Shown here: piece after piece, positions 44,902 through 53,812 of the stretch
Position numbering within the stretch: position 1 is the first letter of the stretch
How the letters are laid out: each line of letters starts with the position of its first letter
NCBI GenBank assembly: GCA_029881495.1
Contig: JAOUMJ010000002.1
Coordinates: forward strand, 66,087-130,086
DNA: 64,000 nucleotides
From: Nitrospinota bacterium
GTDB taxonomy: Bacteria > Nitrospinota_A > UBA7883 > JACRGQ01
Direction: 5' to 3'
Translations under genes and position numbers: made by a program
Notes under the pieces: model-generated
Seen by the model: only the letters and a program-made list of their open reading frames with translations
Told to the model about the DNA's origin: nothing
Databases searched by the model: none

Positions 44902-46170
44902 ATGCTGGTATTCATTAGTGATCTGCATTTAACGGACGGCTCTTCGGGGGAAACCATTAACGCCGGTGCGTTTCGGAAATTTACAACTGTGGTAGGCGAG
45001 ATGGTGGAGAAGGCAAAAGCGGACAGTTTGGAGATCGTGTTTTTGGGGGATATCTTTGACGTTATTCGATCAAGTGTATGGAGCACTACAACCATACGCC
45101 CCTGGTCGGGCCCAAAGGGGAAAGACGGATCGGGGCGAACGCTTGAGGATATAACTAATGAAATAGTCGACCAGATAATGGCAAACCAGACAAACATTGA
45201 TTCGATGAATTATTTGAAATCGTTCGCGGATCAGATGAGGCAAACGGACAAACAGACCGGATCAGGACAAAAGGAAGTCAAGTTTACATATGTAATAGGG
45301 AACCATGACTGGCTCATCAACCGCTTCGAAGGAGCAAGGGTAAAGATCGCCAAGTTCCTTGGCGCCGATCCTGATCATTTCAAAAAGAATCTCTATCCAG
45401 AGGAAAAGTACGCACCGGAGTATAAGGTTTTTGGGCGGCACGGCGATCTCTACGATAATTTCAACTATGATGCCGAAAGGGATGCTTCCTCTCTCGGCGA
45501 CGCTATCGTAATCGAACTTTTAAACAAGTTCCCGTTCGAAGTTCAGAAGGTGATAGGCAACAACAGCGACAAGGAGCTGATCGAGAGCCTGAAGGAGATA
45601 GATAACGTAAGGCCGCTTCTTGACGCGCCTATGTGGCTATACGGAGCCTGCAACAGGGCAAAGGATTCGGCTACGGCAAGCAAGGTAAAGTCCGTCTGGA
45701 ACAGGATGGTTGATGATTTTCTCGATAATGGATTTGTAAAGGAGCACGATAAAAAGTGGAGGTTTGATACGGTGGACTTCCTTGGGATAGCGTTGAAGGT
45801 TTCCCAAAACATCTCCATGCGCGACCTGACAAAATTGCCTCTTAAATATCTGAATATAGGGGAATCCGGGTACGGAGAGAAGGCGTATGAGGAGAGGTAT
45901 CTGAAAAACCGCTCGGTTGATTACATTGTCTATGGTCATACGCACAACCACTCAGTACAGCCGCTTGACCAGGTGCAGATGGAGAACGGAAGATCGATCA
46001 ACCAGATTTATTTCAATACCGGTACATGGAGAAAGGTATTAAGGAGAACCTCCTATGACAAGAACAACTTTGAGTTCATAGGGTGGAAGGTGATGACCTT
46101 CCTGACGTTCTACCTCCCCGAAGAGCGGGGTGACTACAGATATGAAGTATGGAGCGGCGTGCTGGGATAA
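44902..46170 (+). CDS. Large calcineurin-like metallophosphoesterase
   Basis: About 422 residues. The two-metal motifs are intact: FISDLHLTDGS, FLGDIFDV, VIGNHDWL, GRHGDLYD and YGHTHNHSV. A long insert (about 215-320) between the fourth and fifth motifs is larger than in small family members. The start is ATG 44902 with GGGGGAGG upstream; the frame before it is the ribosome site. No signal peptide is seen. Substrate unknown. It ends convergently with the DUF6765 gene 47 bases away. Confidence 0.85.
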   Translation: MLVFISDLHLTDGSSGETINAGAFRKFTTVVGEMVEKAKADSLEIVFLGDIFDVIRSSVWSTTTIRPWSGPKGKDGSGRTLEDITNEIVDQIMANQTNIDSMNYLKSFADQMRQTDKQTGSGQKEVKFTYVIGNHDWLINRFEGARVKIAKFLGADPDHFKKNLYPEEKYAPEYKVFGRHGDLYDNFNYDAERDASSLGDAIVIELLNKFPFEVQKVIGNNSDKELIESLKEIDNVRPLLDAPMWLYGACNRAKDSATASKVKSVWNRMVDDFLDNGFVKEHDKKWRFDTVDFLGIALKVSQNISMRDLTKLPLKYLNIGESGYGEKAYEERYLKNRSVDYIVYGHTHNHSVQPLDQVQMENGRSINQIYFNTGTWRKVLRRTSYDKNNFEFIGWKVMTFLTFYLPEERGDYRYEVWSGVLG

Positions 46171-46217
46171 GCAGCGCGCTTGTCCGACGGCAGAACGGCT
46201 TTTCAGCAGGCGCGTAT

Positions 46218-47294
46218 TTACGCGGCGCAGATGCCGTATTTCGGCAGGATGTCATGGATCACCGTAAACCTGTGCGCTATCAGAGCGTCGTGGAAAAGTT
46301 TCCAATTGCTAGACAGGAACGAGTGGTTGTATGAGTATCGATCCGTCGGAGTGTCGAACAGCTTCTCGGTGCCGATAGCCTGGTGTTTCCATGAGCCAAT
46401 CCCCTTATCCTTGTATTCCAGTTGAATCGGGGGGAAGCCCAATTCCCCTTTTGCTATGGCATCGAGCCATTTTTTATGCCGATCTTCACCGGATTCATCC
46501 CTGATGCTTTCGAATTTGTTTCTCAAAAGCGATTTCTGGTCTTTAGTCAGACCGGCAACATCGGCATTGGCGTTCCCGGCCTGGAACCTTCTCATCGCCT
46601 TGCACATCTCGTCGGAAGCCTCGATGAAATCGGAGGTGTTGTCCCTTTCCACTATCGCGCCGTTTCGCCTGTATTTCCACGGGGGGTAAGGCTGGTCCGG
46701 ATTTGTCAGGGCTGAACCGTGCCCCAGCGGGAGAACATCCCCGGTAAAGAAGACCACTATTTTCATGATGAACTGTTTTACTTTCCCCCAGAATGATTCA
46801 TCCTGCGGACCGTCAGTGACTATTTCAACCTTGTTGGTAGGGTGTACCACCCCGGCGAAACCCTGATGGGCCCATGTATCGGCGAAGACATGCATCGTAA
46901 TGCCGAGCCTGTGGAGTCCGTAAAGAGTGTTTTTATCGTCGATACATGCCTTGACCATATCTCTCGCGATATGGCTGTTTGGATTGCATCTTATTTTCTC
47001 GATAAATGTGCCGGTTGGATTCTCTCCGGCAGGTTTTCCGCCGTTCCCGGGGAGGAAATGGAAAGGGAGCCAGACATGATGGTTTTCCAGCTGAACGGTG
47101 TTTCGATAGTCGATCATTTTGTGCGCCGAGGAGATGCGGGAGTAGAGAGCTCCGTTATCGAACATGATGGTTCCGCTGTTCGTGGCGTCATCCACATATT
47201 GGGCGCAGTAGGCGACGATTTCCGCTTCCTTGTGTTGAAATCCTGAAAGTCTTGCCAATACATAAGTAACACCGTGGTGAAAATCTATCTGCAT
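46218..47294 (-). CDS. DUF6765 family protein (possible phospholipase C-like fold)
   Basis: 358 residues, resembling the DUF6765 family. It begins MQIDFHHGVTYVLARLSGF and contains AYCAQYVDDAT, LHRLGITMHVFADTWAHQGFAG, HGSALTNPDQPYPPW and a C-terminal SYNHSFLSSNWKLFHDAL. The spread of His and Asp residues recalls zinc-dependent phospholipase C proteins, but this is inference from motif spacing. No signal peptide is seen. Confidence 0.75.
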   Translation of the reverse strand: MQIDFHHGVTYVLARLSGFQHKEAEIVAYCAQYVDDATNSGTIMFDNGALYSRISSAHKMIDYRNTVQLENHHVWLPFHFLPGNGGKPAGENPTGTFIEKIRCNPNSHIARDMVKACIDDKNTLYGLHRLGITMHVFADTWAHQGFAGVVHPTNKVEIVTDGPQDESFWGKVKQFIMKIVVFFTGDVLPLGHGSALTNPDQPYPPWKYRRNGAIVERDNTSDFIEASDEMCKAMRRFQAGNANADVAGLTKDQKSLLRNKFESIRDESGEDRHKKWLDAIAKGELGFPPIQLEYKDKGIGSWKHQAIGTEKLFDTPTDRYSYNHSFLSSNWKLFHDALIAHRFTVIHDILPKYGICAA

Positions 47295-47502
47295 CGTTTT
47301 CCCCCTATTCGCGCTCTCTTGGAGCCTGGTTTTATATATTTCAAGGCATCGGTACCCGCCGATCTCCCCTGAACTGTATTTTGCCGTGAAACGAATTCCT
47401 GCTGGTCTGAAATAACCTACCGTTTATTGAACAGGATTGCAAGATGAAAATATTGAATGCAATCGAGTTTCTGCGGAAAACTTGACCAAAGAACTACAGG
47501 GG

Positions 47503-47533
47503 AAAATGACCAGCTTTTCAGCTGAATCATTTT
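47503..47533 (-). terminator. Hairpin terminator candidate
   Basis: Minus strand: AAAATGA pairs with TCATTTT, enclosing CAGCT-GAAA-AGCTG (perfect five-base stem, GNRA loop). It starts three bases after the stop of the gene at 47537-48121. The 3' arm is T-rich but no long T run follows. Confidence 0.45.
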
Positions 47534-47536
47534 GGC

Positions 47537-48121
47537 CTAATGCCTGTAATTGTTCCCTTCGGCATTACGCGTCCTGAGAGCGGATTGGCCGATGCGTGAA
47601 TAGAAATCCTCAAGCATAGGATCGGGGAAAAACCTGTCGGCATCATCGAGATACTTGAGAACGGAGAGCGCCCAGTACGATTCGTCGGGCGTTTCTATGA
47701 TGGCGGTCGATTTGTCGGTGTAGAAATCGAGTATCTCGCTTGCCGCATCTCGTATGGGAGGTCCCCCTTTTTTTGTCGTGATAGAGAGGGGCCTTAACGG
47801 ACTGATGCTGAAAACCTTCAATCCTGCCAGCTCTTCCGGGATATCGCTCCCGGCAAGTTCTTCTATCGGGACGCTTTCGGAGTCCGGGATATGATCCCCC
47901 CCAACGGTGGCTATATAAACGGAGGCGGTCTTGATCTTCGCCTGTTCTGCGGCGCCGACCCTTATTACCGAAAGTCCGGCCGTATCAGGACCGAAAACTA
48001 CGAAAGGCCATACCCCATGTTTCACGAGGAATGGTCTGCGGTGCACTACAGTTTCTTCAGTGACCTGCTCAACTTTTTTTAAAAGCTCCCTGTCGCTTGC
48101 CTTTAACCCTATGTGTTTCAT
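47537..48121 (-). CDS. Hypothetical cytoplasmic protein
   Basis: 194 residues with no signal peptide or membrane segment. It begins with a short helical segment (about 8-25), then an alpha/beta region. I do not recognise the family and see no catalytic motif. The ribosome site is weak. It lies between a lipoprotein gene and a clear hairpin, suggesting its own transcription unit or the tail of one. Confidence 0.55.
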   Translation of the reverse strand: MKHIGLKASDRELLKKVEQVTEETVVHRRPFLVKHGVWPFVVFGPDTAGLSVIRVGAAEQAKIKTASVYIATVGGDHIPDSESVPIEELAGSDIPEELAGLKVFSISPLRPLSITTKKGGPPIRDAASEILDFYTDKSTAIIETPDESYWALSVLKYLDDADRFFPDPMLEDFYSRIGQSALRTRNAEGNNYRH

Positions 48122-48221
48122 CTGTAAGCGATTTTAACACCATTGGGGTTGCTACTCAATAGAGCTGGAAGCGCACGAACGGGAGGGTATCAGATAAAAT
48201 CGCGCCAATGTCGGGAGCGGA

Positions 48222-49286
48222 TCAATTTGTCGCCGTATCCGTACTGGTAGTTGTATCTGTTCCTGAGGCGGTATCGGTTGAGGTTGAATTGTCGTCTGTC
48301 TCAGGCTCTTTGGGCCGTTTCCCAGGGACGATCTTCTTTTCATCCTTCTTGATGCCGGAGTGGTTTCTCTTTGTGTCACCATTATCGTTGGCCAGGAAAT
48401 TGTCGGCAGCCGTACCGATATCGGCAAGGGCCTGGTCAGGCGTAATGTTCAGGTTCACGAACATATCTTTGAGATCCTTGCCGTGATCCTTGCCGTCAAA
48501 GCCGCCGTCGGAGTAGTCGGCCGATACCATTTTAAGGAGATCAAGAACTTCCTGCGGTGTAAGCCCTTTATCCTTGGCAAGCTGGGTGAACGCCGCATTT
48601 ACAAGCCCGTAAGTGGCATTGTGAGTATCTTTATCATCCTCGGTGTCATCCGTCAGGTCGTCCGGTCGCACTTTCACTATATCGACGCCGTCCAGTCCGA
48701 AGAAAACCGCCACTTCCTTGTTTGCCGCGTCTATCGCGGTGGAAAGGCCATGTGATGCGTTCTTGCTGGCTCTCGCGGAGGCTATGGTAGTGAGGGCGGT
48801 AACACCTACATTTTGAACATCTGAGCCTTCCGCCAGAAGGGTCACAAGTTCGTCCCCATCTCTCAGAGTAACCGTTTCACCAGTTGCTTCATCGGTATAG
48901 GAACCGCCGGTAACAACGATGGCGATCGCGCCTTTGATTTTTCCTGTATAGGAGAATTCACCATCCGATCCGGTGGTAGTTGTGGCAATAAGGTCGCCAC
49001 GCGTACCGTCATCATTCAACCCGTAGATATCGACCGTAGCGCTGAAAACAGGGCCGAGGATGGCATACCCGCTGACAGTCTTTTCCTCGGTAGTTGCTGT
49101 ATCTGTTGAAGAGTTTGTATCAGGATTTGTATTCCCGGATGTTTCCTCGGTTGCGGGGATCGTGTCCGAAGCAGGTTTTTCGACAGCCGATCCGCAGGAA
49201 GAGAGAGTAATCACCAGAAAAGGTATGGCCAAAACGGCAATCAAGCTGAAAGAACGGTGAATAAATGACCCAGCTGAAAACTTCAT
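48222..49286 (-). CDS. Secreted lipoprotein with carboxypeptidase-regulatory-like beta domain (copy 1)
   Basis: 354 residues. The signal sequence ends in lipobox LSSC (about C31), followed by a Thr/Asp/Ser-rich linker, a beta-sandwich-like domain of the type found as a CNA-B/carboxypeptidase regulatory fold (VSGYAILGPVFSATVDIYGLNDDG), a helical domain (about 170-310) and a low-complexity Thr/Asp/Ser C-terminus. It is clearly paralogous to the gene at 49615, sharing GGxYTDEATGETVT and DYSDGxFDGK. It is probably anchored to the outer membrane with unknown role. Confidence 0.8.
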   Translation of the reverse strand: MKFSAGSFIHRSFSLIAVLAIPFLVITLSSCGSAVEKPASDTIPATEETSGNTNPDTNSSTDTATTEEKTVSGYAILGPVFSATVDIYGLNDDGTRGDLIATTTTGSDGEFSYTGKIKGAIAIVVTGGSYTDEATGETVTLRDGDELVTLLAEGSDVQNVGVTALTTIASARASKNASHGLSTAIDAANKEVAVFFGLDGVDIVKVRPDDLTDDTEDDKDTHNATYGLVNAAFTQLAKDKGLTPQEVLDLLKMVSADYSDGGFDGKDHGKDLKDMFVNLNITPDQALADIGTAADNFLANDNGDTKRNHSGIKKDEKKIVPGKRPKEPETDDNSTSTDTASGTDTTTSTDTATN

Positions 49287-49614
49287 TTTGTATGCCCTGC
49301 CTCTTTAATAAATTAATGTGTGTACACTATAGAGAGTCCTAAATTAATGCCATGCGCATCACCATGTTTCTGACTATATGATACATAATATTTCAAAAAT
49401 AACAAAGGGAAATAAATGTTACTATTTAAGAAAAATGGAGATTATGGCTTCAAATTCAGGGAAACATGCTGAAAATAAAGAGTATATAGATATCTGAATT
49501 TAGTTTTCCTATCATAGCTCCACTGTGGATGAATACAAGTTCCTGGCGGGTCTTATGAGGGGGAGGGCGTTAGGCGGTGGGTGCCGCCTAACGCCAGGGG
49601 TAAAAGAACAATAA
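49287..49614. other. AT-rich intergenic region
   Basis: 328 bases between two leftward lipoprotein genes. It contains the perfect hairpin at 49566-49595, listed separately, and otherwise AT-rich DNA that should carry the promoter of the gene at 48222. I cannot pick a convincing promoter. Confidence 0.5.
49566..49595 (-). terminator. Perfect 12-base stem hairpin after the second lipoprotein gene
   Basis: GGCGTTAGGCGG (49566-49577) and CCGCCTAACGCC (49584-49595) pair perfectly around a six-base loop. It lies 19 bases after the stop at 49615. No T-run follows on the minus strand, so it may act as an mRNA-stabilising or rho-assisted end rather than as an intrinsic terminator. Confidence 0.5.
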
Positions 49615-50475
49615 CTAGCGAGCAGGCGAACCGCCACGAGTGACGGCAATATCGCCTCTCTTTATGGAAGAGCGATTCCTTGAGCTGTTGTCGAGGAAGT
49701 TATTTGAAGCTGTTTCAAGTCCGTTTAATGCCATTTCGGGAGTAACTGCCAGAGCAGTTGTAAGCGGTGACGCTCCTTTCTTGCCGTCAAAGGCTCCGTC
49801 TGAATAGTCATCAGCCATTGCCTGGACGAGAGCCGGAACATCATCGGCGGAAAGGCCGGCGTCTTTAGCCATCTGCGTAACTGCGGCAAGCGCGAGACCA
49901 TGTTTTGTCTTGTCACTGTCCGGATCCTCATCGTCGATGTCGTCCGTGAAGTCATCAGGATCGGAATCGCTTATATCCACGCCGTCAATCCCAAATTCGG
50001 CTGCCACATCCTTATTCGCGTTTGCAATCGCATTCGCGAGTCCCGCGGCAGCATTGCTGTTCGCCCTGGCGGCGGCTATTGTGGTGAGAGCGGTAACGCC
50101 GATGTTTGTTTTACCGGTTCCCGCGGCGATCAAGGTTACAAGCTCATTGCCAGAGGGGATCGTGACGGTTTCGCCCGTTGCTTCATCCGTGTATGTGCCC
50201 CCTTTTGAGACGACTTTTCTGGCGCCTTCGCCGTCGTCATCTACGGAGTAGTTGCCATCCGCGTCGGTCGTATCGCTTCCGATTAGGTTCCCTTCGGTCC
50301 CGTCATCGTTCAACTCGTAAACTTCGACTTCTGCCCCTTCAACCGGCCCCATTATCACGCGACCACTTACTGAGGAAGGGGTTGACGTTCCGCTCCCGGA
50401 TGAACCGCAAGCTGAAAAAATAACGGCTATGCTTAGCATAGCCGCGAATTTCATTGTTGAGTGTGATCCTGTCAT
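49615..50475 (-). CDS. Secreted lipoprotein with carboxypeptidase-regulatory-like beta domain (copy 2)
   Basis: 286 residues. Lipobox FSAC (about C23), then a short Ser/Thr/Gly linker, a beta domain (VSGRVIMGPVEGAEVEVYELNDDG) and a helical domain rich in Ala and Asp. ATG 50475 has AAGGAG eight bases upstream. It is a shorter version of the gene at 48222 without the long linker or C-terminal tail. The Asp-rich stretches (DPDDFTDDIDDEDPDSD) might bind calcium. Function unknown. Confidence 0.8.
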   Translation of the reverse strand: MTGSHSTMKFAAMLSIAVIFSACGSSGSGTSTPSSVSGRVIMGPVEGAEVEVYELNDDGTEGNLIGSDTTDADGNYSVDDDGEGARKVVSKGGTYTDEATGETVTIPSGNELVTLIAAGTGKTNIGVTALTTIAAARANSNAAAGLANAIANANKDVAAEFGIDGVDISDSDPDDFTDDIDDEDPDSDKTKHGLALAAVTQMAKDAGLSADDVPALVQAMADDYSDGAFDGKKGASPLTTALAVTPEMALNGLETASNNFLDNSSRNRSSIKRGDIAVTRGGSPAR

Positions 50476-50738
50476 CTGTAGCTCTCCTTTTCAAATTAAG
50501 TCAACGTTCAGGTAAAAATCATCTCTCTACCAAAGGGCAAGAACCATGCCTTTGCCGAGTTATTTCTGAAGAGGCGTATATCGCCTGAAACAAAGGGTAA
50601 TATCAACCTTCACGGTCTGAGTAATATAGGGGGGTCGTCCCATATTTCTGATTTTTCATACATCTGAATCGATTTTATATCTGTCATGCCGTTGACCTGT
50701 TAGGGGGGGCGGTTGGAGATAGATGGAAACAGTTCAGA

Positions 50739-52259
50739 TCAAATGAGTGAAAATTCTCCACCCGGCATTATCATTAATTTCATATCGGCTTCGATATTCT
50801 TCAATATCTGCTCAATGTTTTCGTACGCGCCAGGCGAATTGTTCGCACATGGAGCGGCGACGAGACCGATTTTTTCCGTAAGATTCCCCTTTTGCCATTC
50901 GGCGAAAGCGGAGGGTTCAAACCTTTTTTCGGGATATACAAGAACCTCCCCTATGCCCCACGACCGGCAAACCGTTTCGCCGTCCCGATTGGTTACCAAC
51001 TTTATTTTGGATTCGGGGAAAGCTATTGTCAGTGATTTGAGCGTGAGGCGAGATTGGTATGGTGGCGCCGTCCTGAGGAAGAGGATCGAAGCGGGGTTTC
51101 CCCCTTTGAACAGCTTCTTCAGGTTATCCAGAAGTTTTCGGGAGTGCGCCTCGGGATTTGAAAAATAATCTATTGTCGCGCTGCACCCACGCTCCACGCA
51201 TCCCGCCATCTCGCCTGCAAGGAATGCTTCCCTGAGGGATACAGCTTTCTCCCCGTTCCATATCTCGTCAAAACCGTTCTCATTCACGTTGCCGAGGATT
51301 ATGCCGTTGGCGCAACAGACGTAGACGTTGCCGTTTGAATGTATCTCGGCGTTTATCCATGGAAGGGGACAGGTACGGTTCCCGTTGTTCGCCGTTTTAA
51401 CAGGGTTATCCTTCTTGCCGAAAACACCGGTGCGGTCGAAAATTACAAGATCGGTGTTTTGATATATCTTCAGCAGATCGCCGGTGATGCGGTTTATCCT
51501 CTCTTCCCCCAATTCATCGGGGGTGACGATCTCATAAGCTATAGCGGATTCCATATCGGCGGCTTTCTTTCGTCTGTTGGTGACGCTCGCATGGGTGCCC
51601 CCTTCAAGCAGTTCCCTGTAATCGTCGCTCAGAACATTTCGGAGTTCCACGAGATTGAGGCATTGCACATCACGTTTCGAGAGATACTCGGCGAGAGCCG
51701 GGAGGCCGTCGGCGGTCGACTTCGCAAGTATCGCGTTCACATGAAGAAGCGGTTCGTCGTTTATGCCGAGGTTGTTTTTTCTTTTCAGATCAAGAAGGTT
51801 TTCGAGGTTCATTAATACCTGCGGGAGGAGGTCTTTCCCCCGGATCTTTTCATACACCGCCGGATCCAGCGAGTCTATTGAGAATGAGAGGAGGTGGAAC
51901 TGTTTTATTACCCTTTCCGCGAGGGAATCGGGGAGGTAGACGCCGTTGGTAAATGCAGATAGACGGAGAGCGGGGAATTTATCTTCGACAGTTTCAAGTA
52001 TCTCCCCAGTCTGGCGGTTGACATCCCCCTTTATCCATAGCGGTTCGCCACCGGTGATAACGAGGTTTGATGCGTCCTTGAGGAAAGGTTCCAGTTTTTG
52101 GACGTCGATCTTTACCGGAAGCTCCTTCACTATGCTGTGACCGCACATGAAGCATGAGAGATTGCATCTCCCTGCTATTGAGACGGTTAGATTTTCCGGT
52201 CCGGACGCGGGGGCGGCCTCGCCGTTCTCCCAGGCGGATACCGAGGGGTGCTTTGTCAT
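50739..52259 (-). CDS. Radical SAM/SPASM protein with C-terminal Rossmann-like module (tandem copy 2)
   Basis: About 506 residues. The radical SAM core has C32-NLS-C36-FM-C39 and an ITGGEPL motif. A SPASM-like region follows (CPLPW, CCANG, GCVERGCSATI). The last ~115 residues (from about ILFLRTAPPYQS, through CRSWGIGEVLVYPEKRFEP) form a separate module also found in three neighbouring proteins. ATG 52259 is the real start; the frame upstream overlaps the previous gene's tail. It lies 11 bases after its paralogue. The substrate is unknown; SPASM proteins modify peptides or sugars. Confidence 0.85.
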   Translation of the reverse strand: MTKHPSVSAWENGEAAPASGPENLTVSIAGRCNLSCFMCGHSIVKELPVKIDVQKLEPFLKDASNLVITGGEPLWIKGDVNRQTGEILETVEDKFPALRLSAFTNGVYLPDSLAERVIKQFHLLSFSIDSLDPAVYEKIRGKDLLPQVLMNLENLLDLKRKNNLGINDEPLLHVNAILAKSTADGLPALAEYLSKRDVQCLNLVELRNVLSDDYRELLEGGTHASVTNRRKKAADMESAIAYEIVTPDELGEERINRITGDLLKIYQNTDLVIFDRTGVFGKKDNPVKTANNGNRTCPLPWINAEIHSNGNVYVCCANGIILGNVNENGFDEIWNGEKAVSLREAFLAGEMAGCVERGCSATIDYFSNPEAHSRKLLDNLKKLFKGGNPASILFLRTAPPYQSRLTLKSLTIAFPESKIKLVTNRDGETVCRSWGIGEVLVYPEKRFEPSAFAEWQKGNLTEKIGLVAAPCANNSPGAYENIEQILKNIEADMKLMIMPGGEFSLI

Positions 52260-52270
52260 TTTCGCCCCGT

Positions 52271-53812
52271 TCAAGGGTCGACGATTTCGCCGAATCCGGT
52301 TATTTTCTTCTTTATTCCGGCGTCGAGAAGGGCGAAGATGGCGTCGATGTTCGTGTAGTCCATACGGAGTTTGTACGGGAGGATAGTCGTGAAGAGGGCG
52401 GGCCTCTCCCTGTTCATTGATCTCCACCATATATCAAAATCTTCAGGCTCGAATCGTTTGTGCGGATAGGGGAGCACTTCGTCGGCGGTACCCCATGAGC
52501 GGCACTCCTCCACCCCCTGCGCGTTGGTTATTAACGTGATCTTTGCGGAACGGAATTTTTCCCTGAGCGTTGCGACAGCGAGACGCGTCAGGTGAAAGCT
52601 AGCCGTTCGGAGAAAGAGGATAGTATCGATTTCCTTCCCGGCGAAAGAGGTGTCGAGATTCTCCATCAGGTCCTGGATGTACGCGTCGTCGCGCGAGAAG
52701 AAATCGATAGTGGCGCTACAGCTCTCCTTGTGGCACCCGCGCATCTCCCCTTTAAGAAACGCTTTCCTTATTCCCTGCACAATAGGGCCGTTAATCAATT
52801 CGTCGAAGTTCATGCAGGTGATGTTGCCGAGTATCAGCTCGTTGGTGCAACAGCAGTAGACGTCGCCGTTTTCCCTGATGTGGAAGCTGGTCCATGGATG
52901 CGGGCAGATCTTATACTGCTCAGGCGCGGGTGGTTTGGCGATTGCGTTATTGTGCTCGATGAACAGCGGGATCTGGTCCTCTATCACGATGCCGCTCCCC
53001 TCGTAAATCTCCAAAAGCTCTTTTCTTATCCTTGAAAGCCTCTCGGGGGCGACCGTCTCGGCAGAGATGAACTCCTTTACCACTTCATCCGCGTGCGCCT
53101 TCAATATCTCCTGGTTCTTTGCCGGGTCGTCGCCATTCTTCGCCAGTTGTTCCTTGAGCGCCTGGATGAATTCCGGCGGATTCTTAACATGGAGCTTTAT
53201 ATATGTATGCGTATGCGCCCCGACTTCGACGGCGAGCCTCGCGACATCCGGCAGGGTATCAAGCGTAGATTCCATCAGTATGGTGTTGATGTTGATTATC
53301 GGGTCGTCTTCTCGGGAAAGCCCCGCATCCTTTTTCATTTTGCCAAGCCGCCTGATGTTTTCAAGCACTTTTCCGGCGAGAGGTTTTCCGCGCACCTTTT
53401 CATATACGGCCGGGTCGGTGGTATCTATGGAGAAATGGACATGGTGGAACCGCTTCATCATCGTCCGGGCCATCTCCTCGTCCACCAGTACGCCGTTGGT
53501 ATAGACGGAGAGCTTGAGGCTGTTAAGATTGTTTATCGCGTGATGATATGCCTCGTAAGCCATCGGGTTCTGACTTTTGGAGAGGTATAGAGGCTCGCCA
53601 ATCCCCCCGAGATAGAGTTCCGCCGATTTTTCAAAATACGGTTTAAGGTTTTCCATTCCGATTTGCACAGGTATCTCGTCCAGGAAGCTCTGCGTGCACA
53701 TGAAACATGAGAGATTGCATCTGCTGGAGGAGGAGATGTTCACCATGTACGGACCGGCGGTTGATACGATCTCCCCCTTGCGCCATTCGTCGATGGAAGG
53801 GTGTTGTATCAT
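52271..53812 (-). CDS. Radical SAM/SPASM protein with C-terminal Rossmann-like module (tandem copy 1)
   Basis: About 513 residues, paralogous to the gene directly downstream along its whole length. Radical SAM cysteines C32, C36 and C39 (CNLSCFMC), a GGIGEPLYL motif, SPASM-like CPHPW, CCCTNE and GCHKESCSATI, then the shared C-terminal module (ILFLRTASFHLT, CRSWGTADEVLPYPHKRFEP). The start is ATG 53812, overlapping the GT2 stop (ATGA). Two tandem copies in one operon with a glycosyltransferase suggest modification of a glycan or its precursor; that is inference. Confidence 0.85.
   Translation of the reverse strand: MIQHPSIDEWRKGEIVSTAGPYMVNISSSSRCNLSCFMCTQSFLDEIPVQIGMENLKPYFEKSAELYLGGIGEPLYLSKSQNPMAYEAYHHAINNLNSLKLSVYTNGVLVDEEMARTMMKRFHHVHFSIDTTDPAVYEKVRGKPLAGKVLENIRRLGKMKKDAGLSREDDPIININTILMESTLDTLPDVARLAVEVGAHTHTYIKLHVKNPPEFIQALKEQLAKNGDDPAKNQEILKAHADEVVKEFISAETVAPERLSRIRKELLEIYEGSGIVIEDQIPLFIEHNNAIAKPPAPEQYKICPHPWTSFHIRENGDVYCCCTNELILGNITCMNFDELINGPIVQGIRKAFLKGEMRGCHKESCSATIDFFSRDDAYIQDLMENLDTSFAGKEIDTILFLRTASFHLTRLAVATLREKFRSAKITLITNAQGVEECRSWGTADEVLPYPHKRFEPEDFDIWWRSMNRERPALFTTILPYKLRMDYTNIDAIFALLDAGIKKKITGFGEIVDP

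Noticed and set aside
48125-48207. GCGATTTTA/TAAAATCGC nine-base inverted repeat
   Set aside because: The arms are separated by about 65 bases and one lies at the 5' end of a coding region, so chance is likely.
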